Below, piece by piece: positions 1 to 7,639 of a DNA stretch of 18,533 nucleotides. A model generated the notes under the pieces. That model was given only the letters and a program-made list of their open reading frames with translations. It was not told the origin of the DNA and did not search any database. The position numbers were made by a program, and so were the translations under genes. Numbering within the stretch: the first letter of the stretch is position 1; each line of letters begins with the position of its first letter. The DNA is from Halovenus sp. (GTDB lineage: Archaea; Halobacteriota; Halobacteria; Halobacteriales; Haloarculaceae). The DNA lies in contig JAQCNG010000125.1 in NCBI GenBank assembly GCA_028275145.1, positions 1-18,533 on the forward strand, given 5' to 3'.

Positions 1-581
1 AGTGTGAACCAGACTGCGAGCGACCCGCCCGCGAGAATCGTCTCCAGCGGTCGCCTCGCCCTGCCGGCGCTGAGATGTCGACCGGCGAGCACGTAGCCGC
101 CGACACACAGCACCAGCACCGGCACGAGCGCGTGAATCGCCGGTCCGAGACCGAAGACGTTCGACTCGAACGTTCCGTACGTATCTCCTTTCGTCACGAA
201 CAGCACCTCGTTGCCGATTGTCCCGCCGACCCCCTCGACGTAGACCCAGATTCCGATATCGAGTGTCCCCTCGTTCAGGTCGCCGCTGAAGTCGAACCAC
301 CACAGCGGGATGACCGTCAGAAAGAGCCCCACGAGCCACGTGCTGACGCCGATGATGAGCGACTCGGGCCACACGACCACCTGCTGGACCTGCCTGACGC
401 GCGCACCGATGCCGTTGTCGCGCCCGCCGTCGGTCCGTTGCTCCGGCCGGGCGTCGGCGCCCCCGCGATGCGAACCCGACCCCCCGCGCCGGGCCGCGGA
501 CTCGTGGTGCTTCCCCGGACCCGGCGTTTCCTCGCCGGCCCCTGCACTCCGGTCTCCGGCGTCCGGTGGTCGCTCTGTCAT
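1..581 (-). CDS. Partial haloarchaeal membrane protein of unknown function
   Basis: The product is not recognised. The minus-strand frame from ATG at 581 stays open to the left edge (193 residues, C-terminus missing). Residues 1-60 are a low-complexity, Gly/Arg/Glu-rich, probably disordered cytosolic tail. A first membrane segment lies at about 73-96 (ends in LWWF). An extracytoplasmic stretch of about 50 residues (98-147) follows, then a second membrane segment (about 149-168) and the start of a third (about 180-193). The start is supported by a TATA-like box (GTTTTAGTAGG on minus, 601-611) centred about 25 bases upstream, which would give a leaderless transcript. The gene lies 69 bases downstream of the MscS channel gene on the same strand, but its own promoter argues for separate expression. 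Haloarchaea have several uncharacterised families with this layout; I cannot assign one. Confidence 0.75.
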   Translation of the reverse strand, partial: MTERPPDAGDRSAGAGEETPGPGKHHESAARRGGSGSHRGGADARPEQRTDGGRDNGIGARVRQVQQVVVWPESLIIGVSTWLVGLFLTVIPLWWFDFSGDLNEGTLDIGIWVYVEGVGGTIGNEVLFVTKGDTYGTFESNVFGLGPAIHALVPVLVLCVGGYVLAGRHLSAGRARRPLETILAGGSLAVWFT

Positions 582-600
582 ACACGTGTCGTCGGGCATC

Positions 601-611
601 CCTACTAAAAC
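601..611 (-). promoter_or_regulatory. TATA box of the membrane protein at 1-581
   Basis: On the minus strand this reads GTTTTAGTAGG, centred about 25 bases before the ATG at 581. That spacing matches an archaeal TATA element driving a leaderless mRNA. Confidence 0.5.
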
Positions 612-650
612 AATTTCGGCTGTCGACCCGCCGCCCGTGTCCGGGCGGGG

Positions 651-1856
651 TCACCTGACCCCATCCCCATCGTCGTCCGTCCCGCCGTCGGCCATCCCGG
701 GCACGGGCTCTGGGTGGTCCCCGAGTCGCCGCTGTGGGAACGGCATCCCGATGCCCTCCTCCTCGAAGCGGTGTTTGACCGCGTAGATGACCGACTCGGT
801 CGCACGCCGGGCGGTTCTGGGGTTCGGTGTCTCGATCCAGTACAGGAGTTCGAGGACAATCGCCGAGTCGCCAAACGACTTGGTGGTGGTCTCGGGCGGC
901 GGGCCGTCGATAACCTCCTCGACGCTCTCGACGGCCTCGAGTGCGACCTGCTCGGCGTACTCGGGGTCGCTGTCGTAGTCGATACCCACCTCCGTGTGCA
1001 GGCGGAGGATGTTCTGGTGACTCATGTTCCGGATCGGCTGCTCGCTGACGATATCGTTTGGGATGGCGACGAGTTTGCCGTCGAACTCCCGGATCTCGGT
1101 GTACATGACGGTGATATGTGTGACCGTCCCCTCGTTGTCACCGAGTTCGACCCAGTCACCGACGGTAAAGGGCTGGCTGACCATCAGGACAATCCCCGCG
1201 AATATCGAGCCGAGGGTCTGCCGTGCCGCGAGACCGAGCACGATACCGAGCACCCCGGCACCGACGAGCAGCCCCGAGAGATCGAGCCCCCAGAGCGTGA
1301 GCAACCCCGAGACGACCACCAGTAGGATGGCGATGTTCCCGAACCGGACCATTATCTCGGTCTGGTGTTCGGTGAGCTGGTCGCTCTCGTCGCCGAGGTC
1401 ACGGACGGTGTCGCTCAGCGTATCGGCGCCCATGTACCCCACCAGCAGTATGACGAACGTCAGCAGCACCTGCCCGGCCGAGGGGAGCGACCCGACCAGA
1501 ATCACGACGAGTGTGACCGCGAGGTCGACCTCGCCCCAGGTCACCAGCAGCGCCACACTGGCGGCGACGAGCACGACTGTCTGCAGCAGTCGGGCGGTGA
1601 GAACGGCAATCGTCGTCGGAATGTAGCTGTTGACCAGGTCGACGGCATCGATGATACCACCGGGGAGTATCTCCTGTCGGCTCAGCCGACTGGTGGCTCG
1701 TGCGAGCAGTGGCACAGCCACGAACCCGACGAGAAGCGTCACGACGACGATAATCGCGGTGGTCGCGAGTCGACCCTCAGTGGTCGTCACCTCCCGGACG
1801 AACTGCTCGAACGCGTCGAACTGGTCCGGAACCTGTGCGAGACCCCGAGAGTCCAT
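651..1856 (-). CDS. MscS-family mechanosensitive ion channel
   Basis: Small-conductance mechanosensitive channel that opens under membrane tension and releases solutes during osmotic downshock; it acts in the cytoplasmic membrane. The 401-residue protein has a short N-terminal tail, membrane segments at about 31-52, 81-106, 111-142 and 169-190, and then the pore helix of the family (about 193-222, Gly/Ala-rich, LGLAARQTLGSIFAGI). The MscS beta domain follows, with QPFTVGDWVELGDNEGTV at 228-245 and the VAIPND motif at 263-268. The C-terminal alpha/beta domain ends in FEEEGIGMPFPQRR and an Asp-rich tail. The frame could begin 9 bases earlier at a TTG (1865); I prefer the ATG at 1856. No strong TATA box is seen; GGATAACC near 1886-1893 is weak. 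The extra N-terminal membrane segments relative to three-segment bacterial MscS are usual in haloarchaeal members. The substrate range cannot be inferred. Confidence 0.95.
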   Translation of the reverse strand: MDSRGLAQVPDQFDAFEQFVREVTTTEGRLATTAIIVVVTLLVGFVAVPLLARATSRLSRQEILPGGIIDAVDLVNSYIPTTIAVLTARLLQTVVLVAASVALLVTWGEVDLAVTLVVILVGSLPSAGQVLLTFVILLVGYMGADTLSDTVRDLGDESDQLTEHQTEIMVRFGNIAILLVVVSGLLTLWGLDLSGLLVGAGVLGIVLGLAARQTLGSIFAGIVLMVSQPFTVGDWVELGDNEGTVTHITVMYTEIREFDGKLVAIPNDIVSEQPIRNMSHQNILRLHTEVGIDYDSDPEYAEQVALEAVESVEEVIDGPPPETTTKSFGDSAIVLELLYWIETPNPRTARRATESVIYAVKHRFEEEGIGMPFPQRRLGDHPEPVPGMADGGTDDDGDGVR

Positions 1857-1980
1857 ACCGTCCAATTGACCTGGCCTCTCTTGACGGTTATCCTCCGCCG
1901 CGGGGAGACGCTGGGGCGACTGTGCCGGCGGCGGCCGACCCGCGAAACCGACCGTGACTGTGGCCGGTGCGAACAGCCGG

Positions 1981-1989
1981 ATTTATAAT
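1981..1989 (+). promoter_or_regulatory. TATA box of the halocyanin-like gene
   Basis: ATTTATAAT lies about 26 bases before the ATG at 2011. This is near-ideal archaeal TATA spacing and decides the start codon: the longer in-frame start at 1954 lies upstream of the promoter. Confidence 0.75.
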
Positions 1990-2010
1990 CGTAACCGTCA
2001 GAGTTGTCGC

Positions 2011-2661
2011 ATGGACACGAGTGAGTCGGACTCTTACACGAGGCGAGGCCTCCTCCGGGCCGGTGCGGGGGCGGCGACGGTGGCGGCGGTGACCACCGGC
2101 ACCGCGAGCGCACAGGGGGAGGTCTACGGCGACCACTTCTCCAACACCGGTAATTTCGACGGGACCACGGCCGATGCAACGGGTCAGGACGAGGTTCTCG
2201 TACAGGTCGGTGCGGGCGGTAACGGTGCCAACCAGGCGTTCGGCCCGCCGGCGGTGGCAATCGACCCCGGAACGACCGTCGTCTGGGAGTGGACGGGACA
2301 GGGGGGCCCACACAACGTCGTCCACTGGACAGATGCCGACCCGGAGAGAGACACAGAGCTGTTCAACAGCCAGGGCGCGGGACACGAGGGTGTGGCGGTT
2401 CCCGACGCGGGCACCACCTTCGAGTGGACCTTCGAGGAGGCCGGTTCGTTTTACCCGTACGTCTGCACGCCACACCGGGCACTGGGGATGAAAGGGGCCA
2501 TCGTGGTCGGCGCGGACAACGCACAGACCGAACTCGTGGAGTACGCGCTCGGTTCCGGACGGATGGAGACTGCCCCCGTCTGGGGCGGTGCGTTCGCGTT
2601 CGGTCTCGTCTCGATTGTCGGTGTCGCTGCCTACCGGGCGCTCGTCGACGGCGAGGAGTAG
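2011..2661 (+). CDS. Tat-exported, membrane-anchored halocyanin-like blue copper protein
   Basis: Halocyanins are type I copper (plastocyanin-like) electron carriers on the outside of the haloarchaeal membrane. This 216-residue protein has a twin-arginine signal (TRRGLL at 10-15, Ala-rich core, TASA at 31-34). A cupredoxin domain covers about 60-167, with the copper ligands visible: His101 (in PHNVVHW), Cys152 and His155 (YVCTPH), and Met160 (GMKG). A C-terminal hydrophobic helix (about 192-211) ends in an acidic tail, so the mature domain is probably tethered at its C-terminus rather than by a lipid; no lipobox cysteine is present. The TATA box places transcription at or next to the ATG at 2011. 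The gene is divergent from the MscS channel and convergent with the membrane-protein pair. The redox partner is not evident from the neighbours. Confidence 0.93.
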   Translation: MDTSESDSYTRRGLLRAGAGAATVAAVTTGTASAQGEVYGDHFSNTGNFDGTTADATGQDEVLVQVGAGGNGANQAFGPPAVAIDPGTTVVWEWTGQGGPHNVVHWTDADPERDTELFNSQGAGHEGVAVPDAGTTFEWTFEEAGSFYPYVCTPHRALGMKGAIVVGADNAQTELVEYALGSGRMETAPVWGGAFAFGLVSIVGVAAYRALVDGEE

Positions 2662-2696
2662 CCACCCCCGTGTAGCGCCTGCGCACCGCGTCGGCC

Positions 2697-3356
2697 TCAG
2701 GTGCGCGTGTCGAGATGGTCACGGATGGCGTCGGAGACACCGGTGAGATACACCGTCCCCCACAGCGCAACGGCGATACCGCCCAGCGCGTTGAACACGA
2801 GATCGAGCAGCGTGTCGTCGAGTCCGTGCTGTGTGAACCCGGTCGATTCGAGGCCGGCCATCTCGCTGCCGACCGCGATGCTGAACTCGATCACCTCCCA
2901 GATAACGCCAAATGCGACGACAAACACCACGAGGAACACGAACATGAACCGACGCGGGATGTGGATACCGTCGGAGTGTTCGTCGAGTGCTCTGACAGTG
3001 GCGTACCCGACACCCGTGACGACCGACGCCGACAGCGCGTGTGTCACGTGGTCGTAGTACGGAACCCCAGCGTACAGCGACGTGCCGGTGCCCGGAATCC
3101 CGGCGACACCGACAGTGTGGAGAAACGCCGCGGTGGTTATCCACAGGCTGAGTCCCGCGTCCATCGGCAGTTCGAGGTCGCGCTCGAGCACTCCCGGGAG
3201 AAACGTCGCGGCGAGACCCGCACCGGTTGTGACCAGCAGGTTCGCCGACTGTCGCTCCACGGCCACGAACAGCAGGCCAAACAGCGCTAACTGCATCCCG
3301 CGGGCGAGTTGCCGCTGTCGGGGTTCGGAGATCCCGATGCGGTTCCGGAGTCTCAC
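2697..3356 (-). CDS. Polytopic membrane protein, YjdF/DUF2238-like
   Basis: Function is unknown. The 219-residue protein is mostly hydrophobic, with about six membrane segments. It keeps a pattern of polar residues buried in the helices: Asp102, His103 and His106 (YYDHVTH), Trp153, Glu154 and Glu157 (WEVIEF), and Asp180, Asp181, Asp185 and Asn189 (DDTLLDLVFNALGG). This D-H / W-E / D-D-N pattern recalls the YjdF (DUF2238)/VanZ-like families; that link is from memory. The start is the GTG at 3356, which overlaps the stop of the upstream gene by four bases (GTGA), the usual sign of translational coupling. The frame is open further upstream to 3545, but that part is an Arg-rich shadow of the neighbouring gene. 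An internal ATG (Met21) would be an alternative start. The upstream partner looks like a degenerate paralogue. Confidence 0.85.
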   Translation of the reverse strand: MRLRNRIGISEPRQRQLARGMQLALFGLLFVAVERQSANLLVTTGAGLAATFLPGVLERDLELPMDAGLSLWITTAAFLHTVGVAGIPGTGTSLYAGVPYYDHVTHALSASVVTGVGYATVRALDEHSDGIHIPRRFMFVFLVVFVVAFGVIWEVIEFSIAVGSEMAGLESTGFTQHGLDDTLLDLVFNALGGIAVALWGTVYLTGVSDAIRDHLDTRT

Positions 3357-3970
3357 CGCTCGACCACCTCGTCTGGCAGGTGCTGTCTCCGCCGCCGCCG
3401 GAAGTACCCCTCGAAGACCACACCGGCACCCACTCCCGCGAGCGCCGAGTAGACGAACTCGAGCATCAACTCGTCGTGGATGGTCTCGTCGGTCGCTCCC
3501 GACACGAGCAGCGTGTCCGTCCCGAGCGTGAGATCCAGCGTCCACCGCACCAGCGCCCAGACGCCTGCCGTTGCCAGCGTCGCGAAGATGACGAACGTGA
3601 TGGCAAAGCCAACCGTCATCCGGACAGTGCTAAACAGGTTCAACTCGACCGCGACGACGAGCGCGAGCGCGGCGACGGAGACGTACACCAGGAACTCACT
3701 CGCCGGGTCGAACGTGGCGAACGCCCGTCCGACCACCGGCAGGGTAGCCAGCGCGATGACCTCCCAGGGCAACATCACGGAGAGGTCCCGGAACGCGGCG
3801 GGGACGAGCAGACACAGTGCCAGCATGCCGGCGACGAAGATACCCCACTGGATGTCATCGCCGACGAAACTCTCGACTGTAACGAGCCCCAGAACGACCA
3901 CGAACAGCCAGCCCACCAGCGCGTTCGTGCGCCGGTCGGCAAGCAGTTCCTCCACGGGGCGAGAGACCAT
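3353..3970 (-). CDS. Polytopic membrane protein, degenerate paralogue of its downstream neighbour
   Basis: Function is unknown. The 205-residue protein has membrane segments at about 18-36, 43-60, 68-86, 93-111, 119-141 and 170-187 and ends in a basic stretch (RRRRR, 191-195) and a polar tail. Aligned by eye, it matches the protein encoded at 2697-3356 over its length. ELMLEFVYSALAGVGAG (167-183) faces the partner's DTLLDLVFNALGGIAVA, and PAAFRDLSVMLP faces PGVLERDLELP. The buried His/Asp/Glu residues of the partner are mostly lost: the DH..H site is absent, WE..E is WA..R, and Asn is Ser. This suggests an ancient tandem duplication and perhaps a heteromeric complex with one non-catalytic subunit. 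The ATG at 3970 is supported by a TATA box 26 bases upstream (GATAAAA on plus, 3993-3999). The stop overlaps the next start by four bases. Confidence 0.85.
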   Translation of the reverse strand: MVSRPVEELLADRRTNALVGWLFVVVLGLVTVESFVGDDIQWGIFVAGMLALCLLVPAAFRDLSVMLPWEVIALATLPVVGRAFATFDPASEFLVYVSVAALALVVAVELNLFSTVRMTVGFAITFVIFATLATAGVWALVRWTLDLTLGTDTLLVSGATDETIHDELMLEFVYSALAGVGAGVVFEGYFRRRRRQHLPDEVVER

Positions 3971-3992
3971 ACATCACAGAAGGGCCACGAGA

Positions 3993-3999
3993 GATAAAA
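3993..3999 (-). promoter_or_regulatory. TATA box of the two-gene membrane-protein operon
   Basis: It reads TTTTATC on the minus strand, centred 26 bases before the ATG at 3970. No promoter-like element is obvious before the coupled downstream gene, so this one probably serves both. Confidence 0.65.
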
Positions 4000-4008
4000 C
4001 CTCGGTGG

Positions 4009-4938
4009 TCACCCGACAGCCAGGTACGCGAGGAGGTACGCCAGAAAGGCGACGGTGACCGTCGCCAGTCCGGTCACGAGCACCCTCTCGCGGGCCTGCA
4101 CCGAGTCCAGGTCGGTCGCCGGCAGACCGACCAGTGCCACCACCGCGCCCAGAACGAGCACACCGAACACGAACTGGTAGGAGGCCGCCAGGGTCGGCAA
4201 CGGCAGGAGAACAACCGCGCCCGCGTAACTCGTACCGAGCGCGGCCCGTGGCCGGAGCAACCGCCGGAGCGACCGACCGCGCAGGCGTGCGTAGACGACC
4301 ACGGCGAGCCAGACGGTGGTCACCTCCAGTGCGAAGGCCCCGAGCAGGTGCAGTGTCGGGTCGCCGGACAGCAGCACCCGCTCGGGTAACAGGCCGGCGC
4401 CGAACGGGAACAGCAGTGTCGGCGACGTGCCGGTGAACACGTCGCCGAACGGGTGGCTCGCGAGACCCACGAACGCGGCGACTGTGACCCCCTGGGGTGT
4501 CAGCCCGAGTCGCCGACCACCGCCGGCCACGGCGACGCCCGCCAGCAGAAAGCCCGCCATCACGCCCGCCTCCAGCCCCCCGAGTCGTTCGCCGGTCACC
4601 ACCAGCAGTGTCGCCAGTCCGACCACGGCGACGGGACGCCCCCGCCGGTCGGTGACCAGTCCGAACAGTACCGCCGCGACCCCGCCCAGGAGAAACGAGT
4701 GTGTCAGCCCCCGGTGGACGAGGTTGCCCGTCTCCCAGAACACATCTGGTAGTTCGCCCGGGTCGAACCCCCCGTCGGCGAACAGTCCGACGACGGCGTA
4801 GCCGATATCGACGTCGGGAACGAGGCCGAACGCACCGGCGACGACACCAAAGAGGAGCGCCCGCTCGCGCCCGACGCCGAGTGCCGCCGTTGCTCCGGCC
4901 GCCAGCGCGAACGCAAGCGCCGCGTGTCCGACCATCAT
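4009..4938 (-). CDS. Membrane-bound metal-dependent hydrolase (YdjM-like)
   Basis: The 309-residue protein belongs to the membrane-embedded metal-dependent hydrolase family typified by E. coli YdjM (Pfam PF04307); the physiological substrate is unknown. Visible conserved residues are the N-terminal GHAALAFAL with His5, PDVD at 41-44, HRGLTHS at 75-81 and SHPFGD at 161-166. These His/Asp residues are the expected metal ligands, and they lie between hydrophobic segments that continue to the C-terminus (about eight in all). The start is one of two consecutive ATGs (4938 or 4935). A TATA-like CTTAACC (minus, 4964-4970) lies about 29 bases upstream and gives a nearly leaderless transcript. The stop is 38 bases before the next gene on the strand, whose own promoter lies in that gap. 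The C-terminal third lacks recognisable motifs. Confidence 0.9.
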   Translation of the reverse strand: MMVGHAALAFALAAGATAALGVGRERALLFGVVAGAFGLVPDVDIGYAVVGLFADGGFDPGELPDVFWETGNLVHRGLTHSFLLGGVAAVLFGLVTDRRGRPVAVVGLATLLVVTGERLGGLEAGVMAGFLLAGVAVAGGGRRLGLTPQGVTVAAFVGLASHPFGDVFTGTSPTLLFPFGAGLLPERVLLSGDPTLHLLGAFALEVTTVWLAVVVYARLRGRSLRRLLRPRAALGTSYAGAVVLLPLPTLAASYQFVFGVLVLGAVVALVGLPATDLDSVQARERVLVTGLATVTVAFLAYLLAYLAVG

Positions 4939-5043
4939 CTTCTCACAGATAGGGGCCGGCAGCGGTTAAGAGGTTCGCGCGGCCTGCTGACACGCACCAG
5001 TCACCCCGAAAGGCGTCTCACAGCGTCGAGGGGTCGTGCCCAC

Positions 5044-5214
5044 TCACCCGGCGAGGGCGTACAGACCGACTCCGAGACCGGCAACCACGGCGACGTGGGC
5101 GTACGTGAGCCGTGTCGGACTGTCGGCGGCCAGCAGTGCCAGTCCGACACCGATTGCGACGGTCGGAGCTGTTCCTGTGTGGACGCGCGTAACGCTTGCC
5201 TTCCGCGGCGTCAC
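5044..5214 (-). CDS. Small 56-residue membrane protein coupled to the DUF5811-like gene
   Basis: A short frame read directly from the sequence. GTG at 5214 overlaps the TGA of the upstream DUF5811-like gene (GTGA, four bases), and the frame closes with TGA at 5044-5046. The 56 residues comprise a basic N-terminus (MTPRKASVTRVH), a hydrophobic helix at about 16-30 (TAPTVAIGVGLALLA), a short polar turn (DSPTRLTY), and a second helix at about 39-55 rich in Val, Gly and Leu. It therefore looks like a two-helix membrane hairpin. The stop/start overlap and the clean two-helix profile argue for a real coding region, and no other gene occupies this stretch. I do not recognise a family. An interaction with the DUF5811-like product is inferred from coupling only. 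Confidence 0.65.
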   Translation of the reverse strand: MTPRKASVTRVHTGTAPTVAIGVGLALLAADSPTRLTYAHVAVVAGLGVGLYALAG

Positions 5215-5558
5215 CGGGCGGTCGGTTTTGGACCGCCCTCGACGGCTTTCTTTACTTGGAGGGCGGCGCTGGCCGCGAGCCCCACCGCGACGTCCTCACA
5301 CTCGTCCTCGTCGATTGCGATACCGCCGTCGAGCGGGCAAGTCGCGCTGACGGGAGCGCCGACCGGTGGCTGGACGGCAACCGTCGCGAGGGGACCGCTG
5401 GCGTCGGACCGGAGCTCCGACCCGACGACGAACTCGCCGGGCAGTAGCTCCCGGGTGCGGGCGGCGACACTGGAGAGGTCACGGCGGAGATGTTTTCGCT
5501 GTTCGGTCGTCAACTCCGGCGACGACGACCCGTCTCGAACAGAAGAGTTCCCGTACAT
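5211..5558 (-). CDS. DUF5811-like conserved haloarchaeal protein
   Basis: Function is unknown. The 115-residue soluble protein starts MYGNSSV and has a charged helical segment (about 15-40, TTEQRKHLRRDLSSVAARTR). A beta-rich core follows (ELLPGEFVVGSEL, then ATVAVQPPVGAPVSA), and then an acidic segment and a helix ending GLAASAALQVKKAV. This resembles what I remember as the haloarchaeal DUF5811 family; the name is from memory. The start is set by a TATA-like TTTTTGTATC (minus, 5581-5590) about 27 bases upstream of the ATG at 5558. The longer in-frame start at 5648 would lie upstream of that promoter. The stop overlaps the GTG of a 56-residue membrane protein, so the two are probably translated together. 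Confidence 0.85.
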   Translation of the reverse strand: MYGNSSVRDGSSSPELTTEQRKHLRRDLSSVAARTRELLPGEFVVGSELRSDASGPLATVAVQPPVGAPVSATCPLDGGIAIDEDECEDVAVGLAASAALQVKKAVEGGPKPTAR

Positions 5559-5580
5559 TTCTCGTATGATAGCCGCGCTG

Positions 5581-5590
5581 GATACAAAAA
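5581..5590 (-). promoter_or_regulatory. TATA box of the DUF5811-like operon
   Basis: TTTTTGTATC on the minus strand, centred about 27 bases before the ATG at 5558, consistent with a leaderless transcript. Confidence 0.6.
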
Positions 5591-5694
5591 GCTCCCGGCC
5601 GGGTCCGTGACTGCGCGCCCGGTAGTGCTGGCACCTCGCGCCGGTCACCCCCTCCGGTGCCGGCGACCCGCGCTGGTGGGCTCTCCGGGACGAA

Positions 5695-5717
5695 GCTCCG
5701 GGGCCAGGCCCCGGAGC
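5695..5717. repeat. Perfect 23-bp GC-rich palindrome after the lipoprotein gene
   Basis: GCTCCGGGGCC and GGCCCCGGAGC are exact inverted copies around a single central base. The palindrome starts three bases after the lipoprotein stop codon, in the gap before the DUF5811-like gene. It could form a strong hairpin at the mRNA 3' end. No oligo-T run follows on the minus strand, so a classical terminator is not established. Confidence 0.6.
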
Positions 5718-5720
5718 AGT

Positions 5721-6233
5721 TCACGGGGCTGGCTCCGCTGTCTGTCCGAGGTCACCACCCGCCACGAGCGCGTCCGCGCCGTCGAGCTGGAGCACGTCGA
5801 TGAGCTCCGCCGCCGGGCCGTTCACGCGCACCGCCCCGGATGTCGGCAGCATCTGGACGACGGAACCACCGGTTTCGGCCTCGATGGCGTCGCTGAGGCT
5901 CTCGAGAATCGGCTCAACCAGCGCTGTGAGCTGCTGGTCGAACTCCGCCTCGTCGATTTCGCCCTGCCGGAGCTGCACCTGGAGCTGTCGGAGTGACTGC
6001 TGTTCCTGTGCCCCGAGCGTCGCGACGACCCCCACCTGTTGCTCATCTCCGTCCGGGCCGCTGCTCCCGTCGTCATCACCGTTGTCTCCACCCGTGTCGT
6101 CCACACTCCCGTTGTCGGGACCGTTGCTCTGGTTCTGGCTCCCGAGTCCGGCACAGCCAGCGAGTAGGGCAGTACCCCCGGCGGTTGCGCTCTGGAGGAA
6201 CCGGCGGCGTCGTGTGAGAGAACCCTCGGACAT
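5721..6233 (-). CDS. Tat-type lipoprotein of unknown function
   Basis: The 170-residue secreted lipoprotein has a twin-arginine signal (TRRRRFLQ at 7-14) followed by a short hydrophobic core and the lipobox LLAGC, with Cys27 as the lipidation site. This is the common haloarchaeal Tat-lipoprotein arrangement. Residues 30-65 form an Asn/Gly/Asp/Ser-rich linker. The folded part (about 66-165) opens with QQVGVVATLGAQEQQSL and contains a Gln/Glu-rich helical region (about 78-115). It ends with an alternating segment (GGSVVQMLPTSGAVRVNGPA) and a predicted helix. No enzymatic motif is visible. The ATG at 6233 places the Tat motif seven residues in; a start at 6269 would add a 12-residue extension and is less likely. 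A T-rich minus-strand element (GTCTTTTTC, 6256-6264) is a plausible TATA box about 27 bases upstream. Confidence 0.85.
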   Translation of the reverse strand: MSEGSLTRRRRFLQSATAGGTALLAGCAGLGSQNQSNGPDNGSVDDTGGDNGDDDGSSGPDGDEQQVGVVATLGAQEQQSLRQLQVQLRQGEIDEAEFDQQLTALVEPILESLSDAIEAETGGSVVQMLPTSGAVRVNGPAAELIDVLQLDGADALVAGGDLGQTAEPAP

Positions 6234-6299
6234 GTGGAGATGAGACGGTGCACGCGAAAAAGACTTCACATCGAGTGGCCCGCGGTGTGACCGGTTACG

Positions 6300-7274
<975 letters not shown>

Positions 7275-7639
7275 AGCAAACCAATCGAGAGAGCGGATAT
7301 TATTCCTTTCGGGGTCACGACACCGGCGGCCGCTCTGGTCCATGTCGACGACCGACGAAACTGATACGCTCGTTCGTGAGTCTTTACCGCCATGGTGAAA
7401 CAAGTTGTGTGTATCACGCCCTGACAGACCTATCTGTGACGTGGCCACGAAAATAATCACGAACGACCGTATGACACGAACTCGGGCGCGCCGCTGGTGG
7501 CGTTTCCCACCCGCGTGGCGATGTGGTCTCCGCGTGCTCTCTCCAGTCAGTGTTCGGAGGCTCTCTCGCCAGTCAGCGGGGGGCCGGCGCGGGCGACCCG
7601 CCGAAGCGCCCAAACCCAAGCGCGACGTACACAGACCAA
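7275..7639. other. 365-base intergenic region, no gene supported
   Basis: This divergent gap holds the dimethylargininase promoter at its left side. An AT-rich patch (AAAATAAT, 7450-7457) could be a plus-strand TATA box for the MGMT-like gene, implying a leader of about 160 bases. There is also an imperfect direct repeat (GCTCTCTCCAGTCAGTG at 7536-7552 and GCTCTCTCGCCAGTCAGCG at 7560-7578). The plus-strand frames crossing it are Arg-rich and lack coding character. The right half has noticeably less haloarchaeal coding bias than the flanking genes. Confidence 0.5.
7295..7306 (-). promoter_or_regulatory. TATA box of the dimethylargininase-type gene
   Basis: GGAATAATATCC on the minus strand, centred 26 bases before the ATG at 7274, with a purine-rich BRE-like CGAAAG upstream. 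It rules out the longer upstream starts in this frame. Confidence 0.7.

Noticed and set aside
1954..2010. Longer start for the halocyanin-like protein
   Set aside because: It begins before the TATA box and would push the Tat motif away from the N-terminus.
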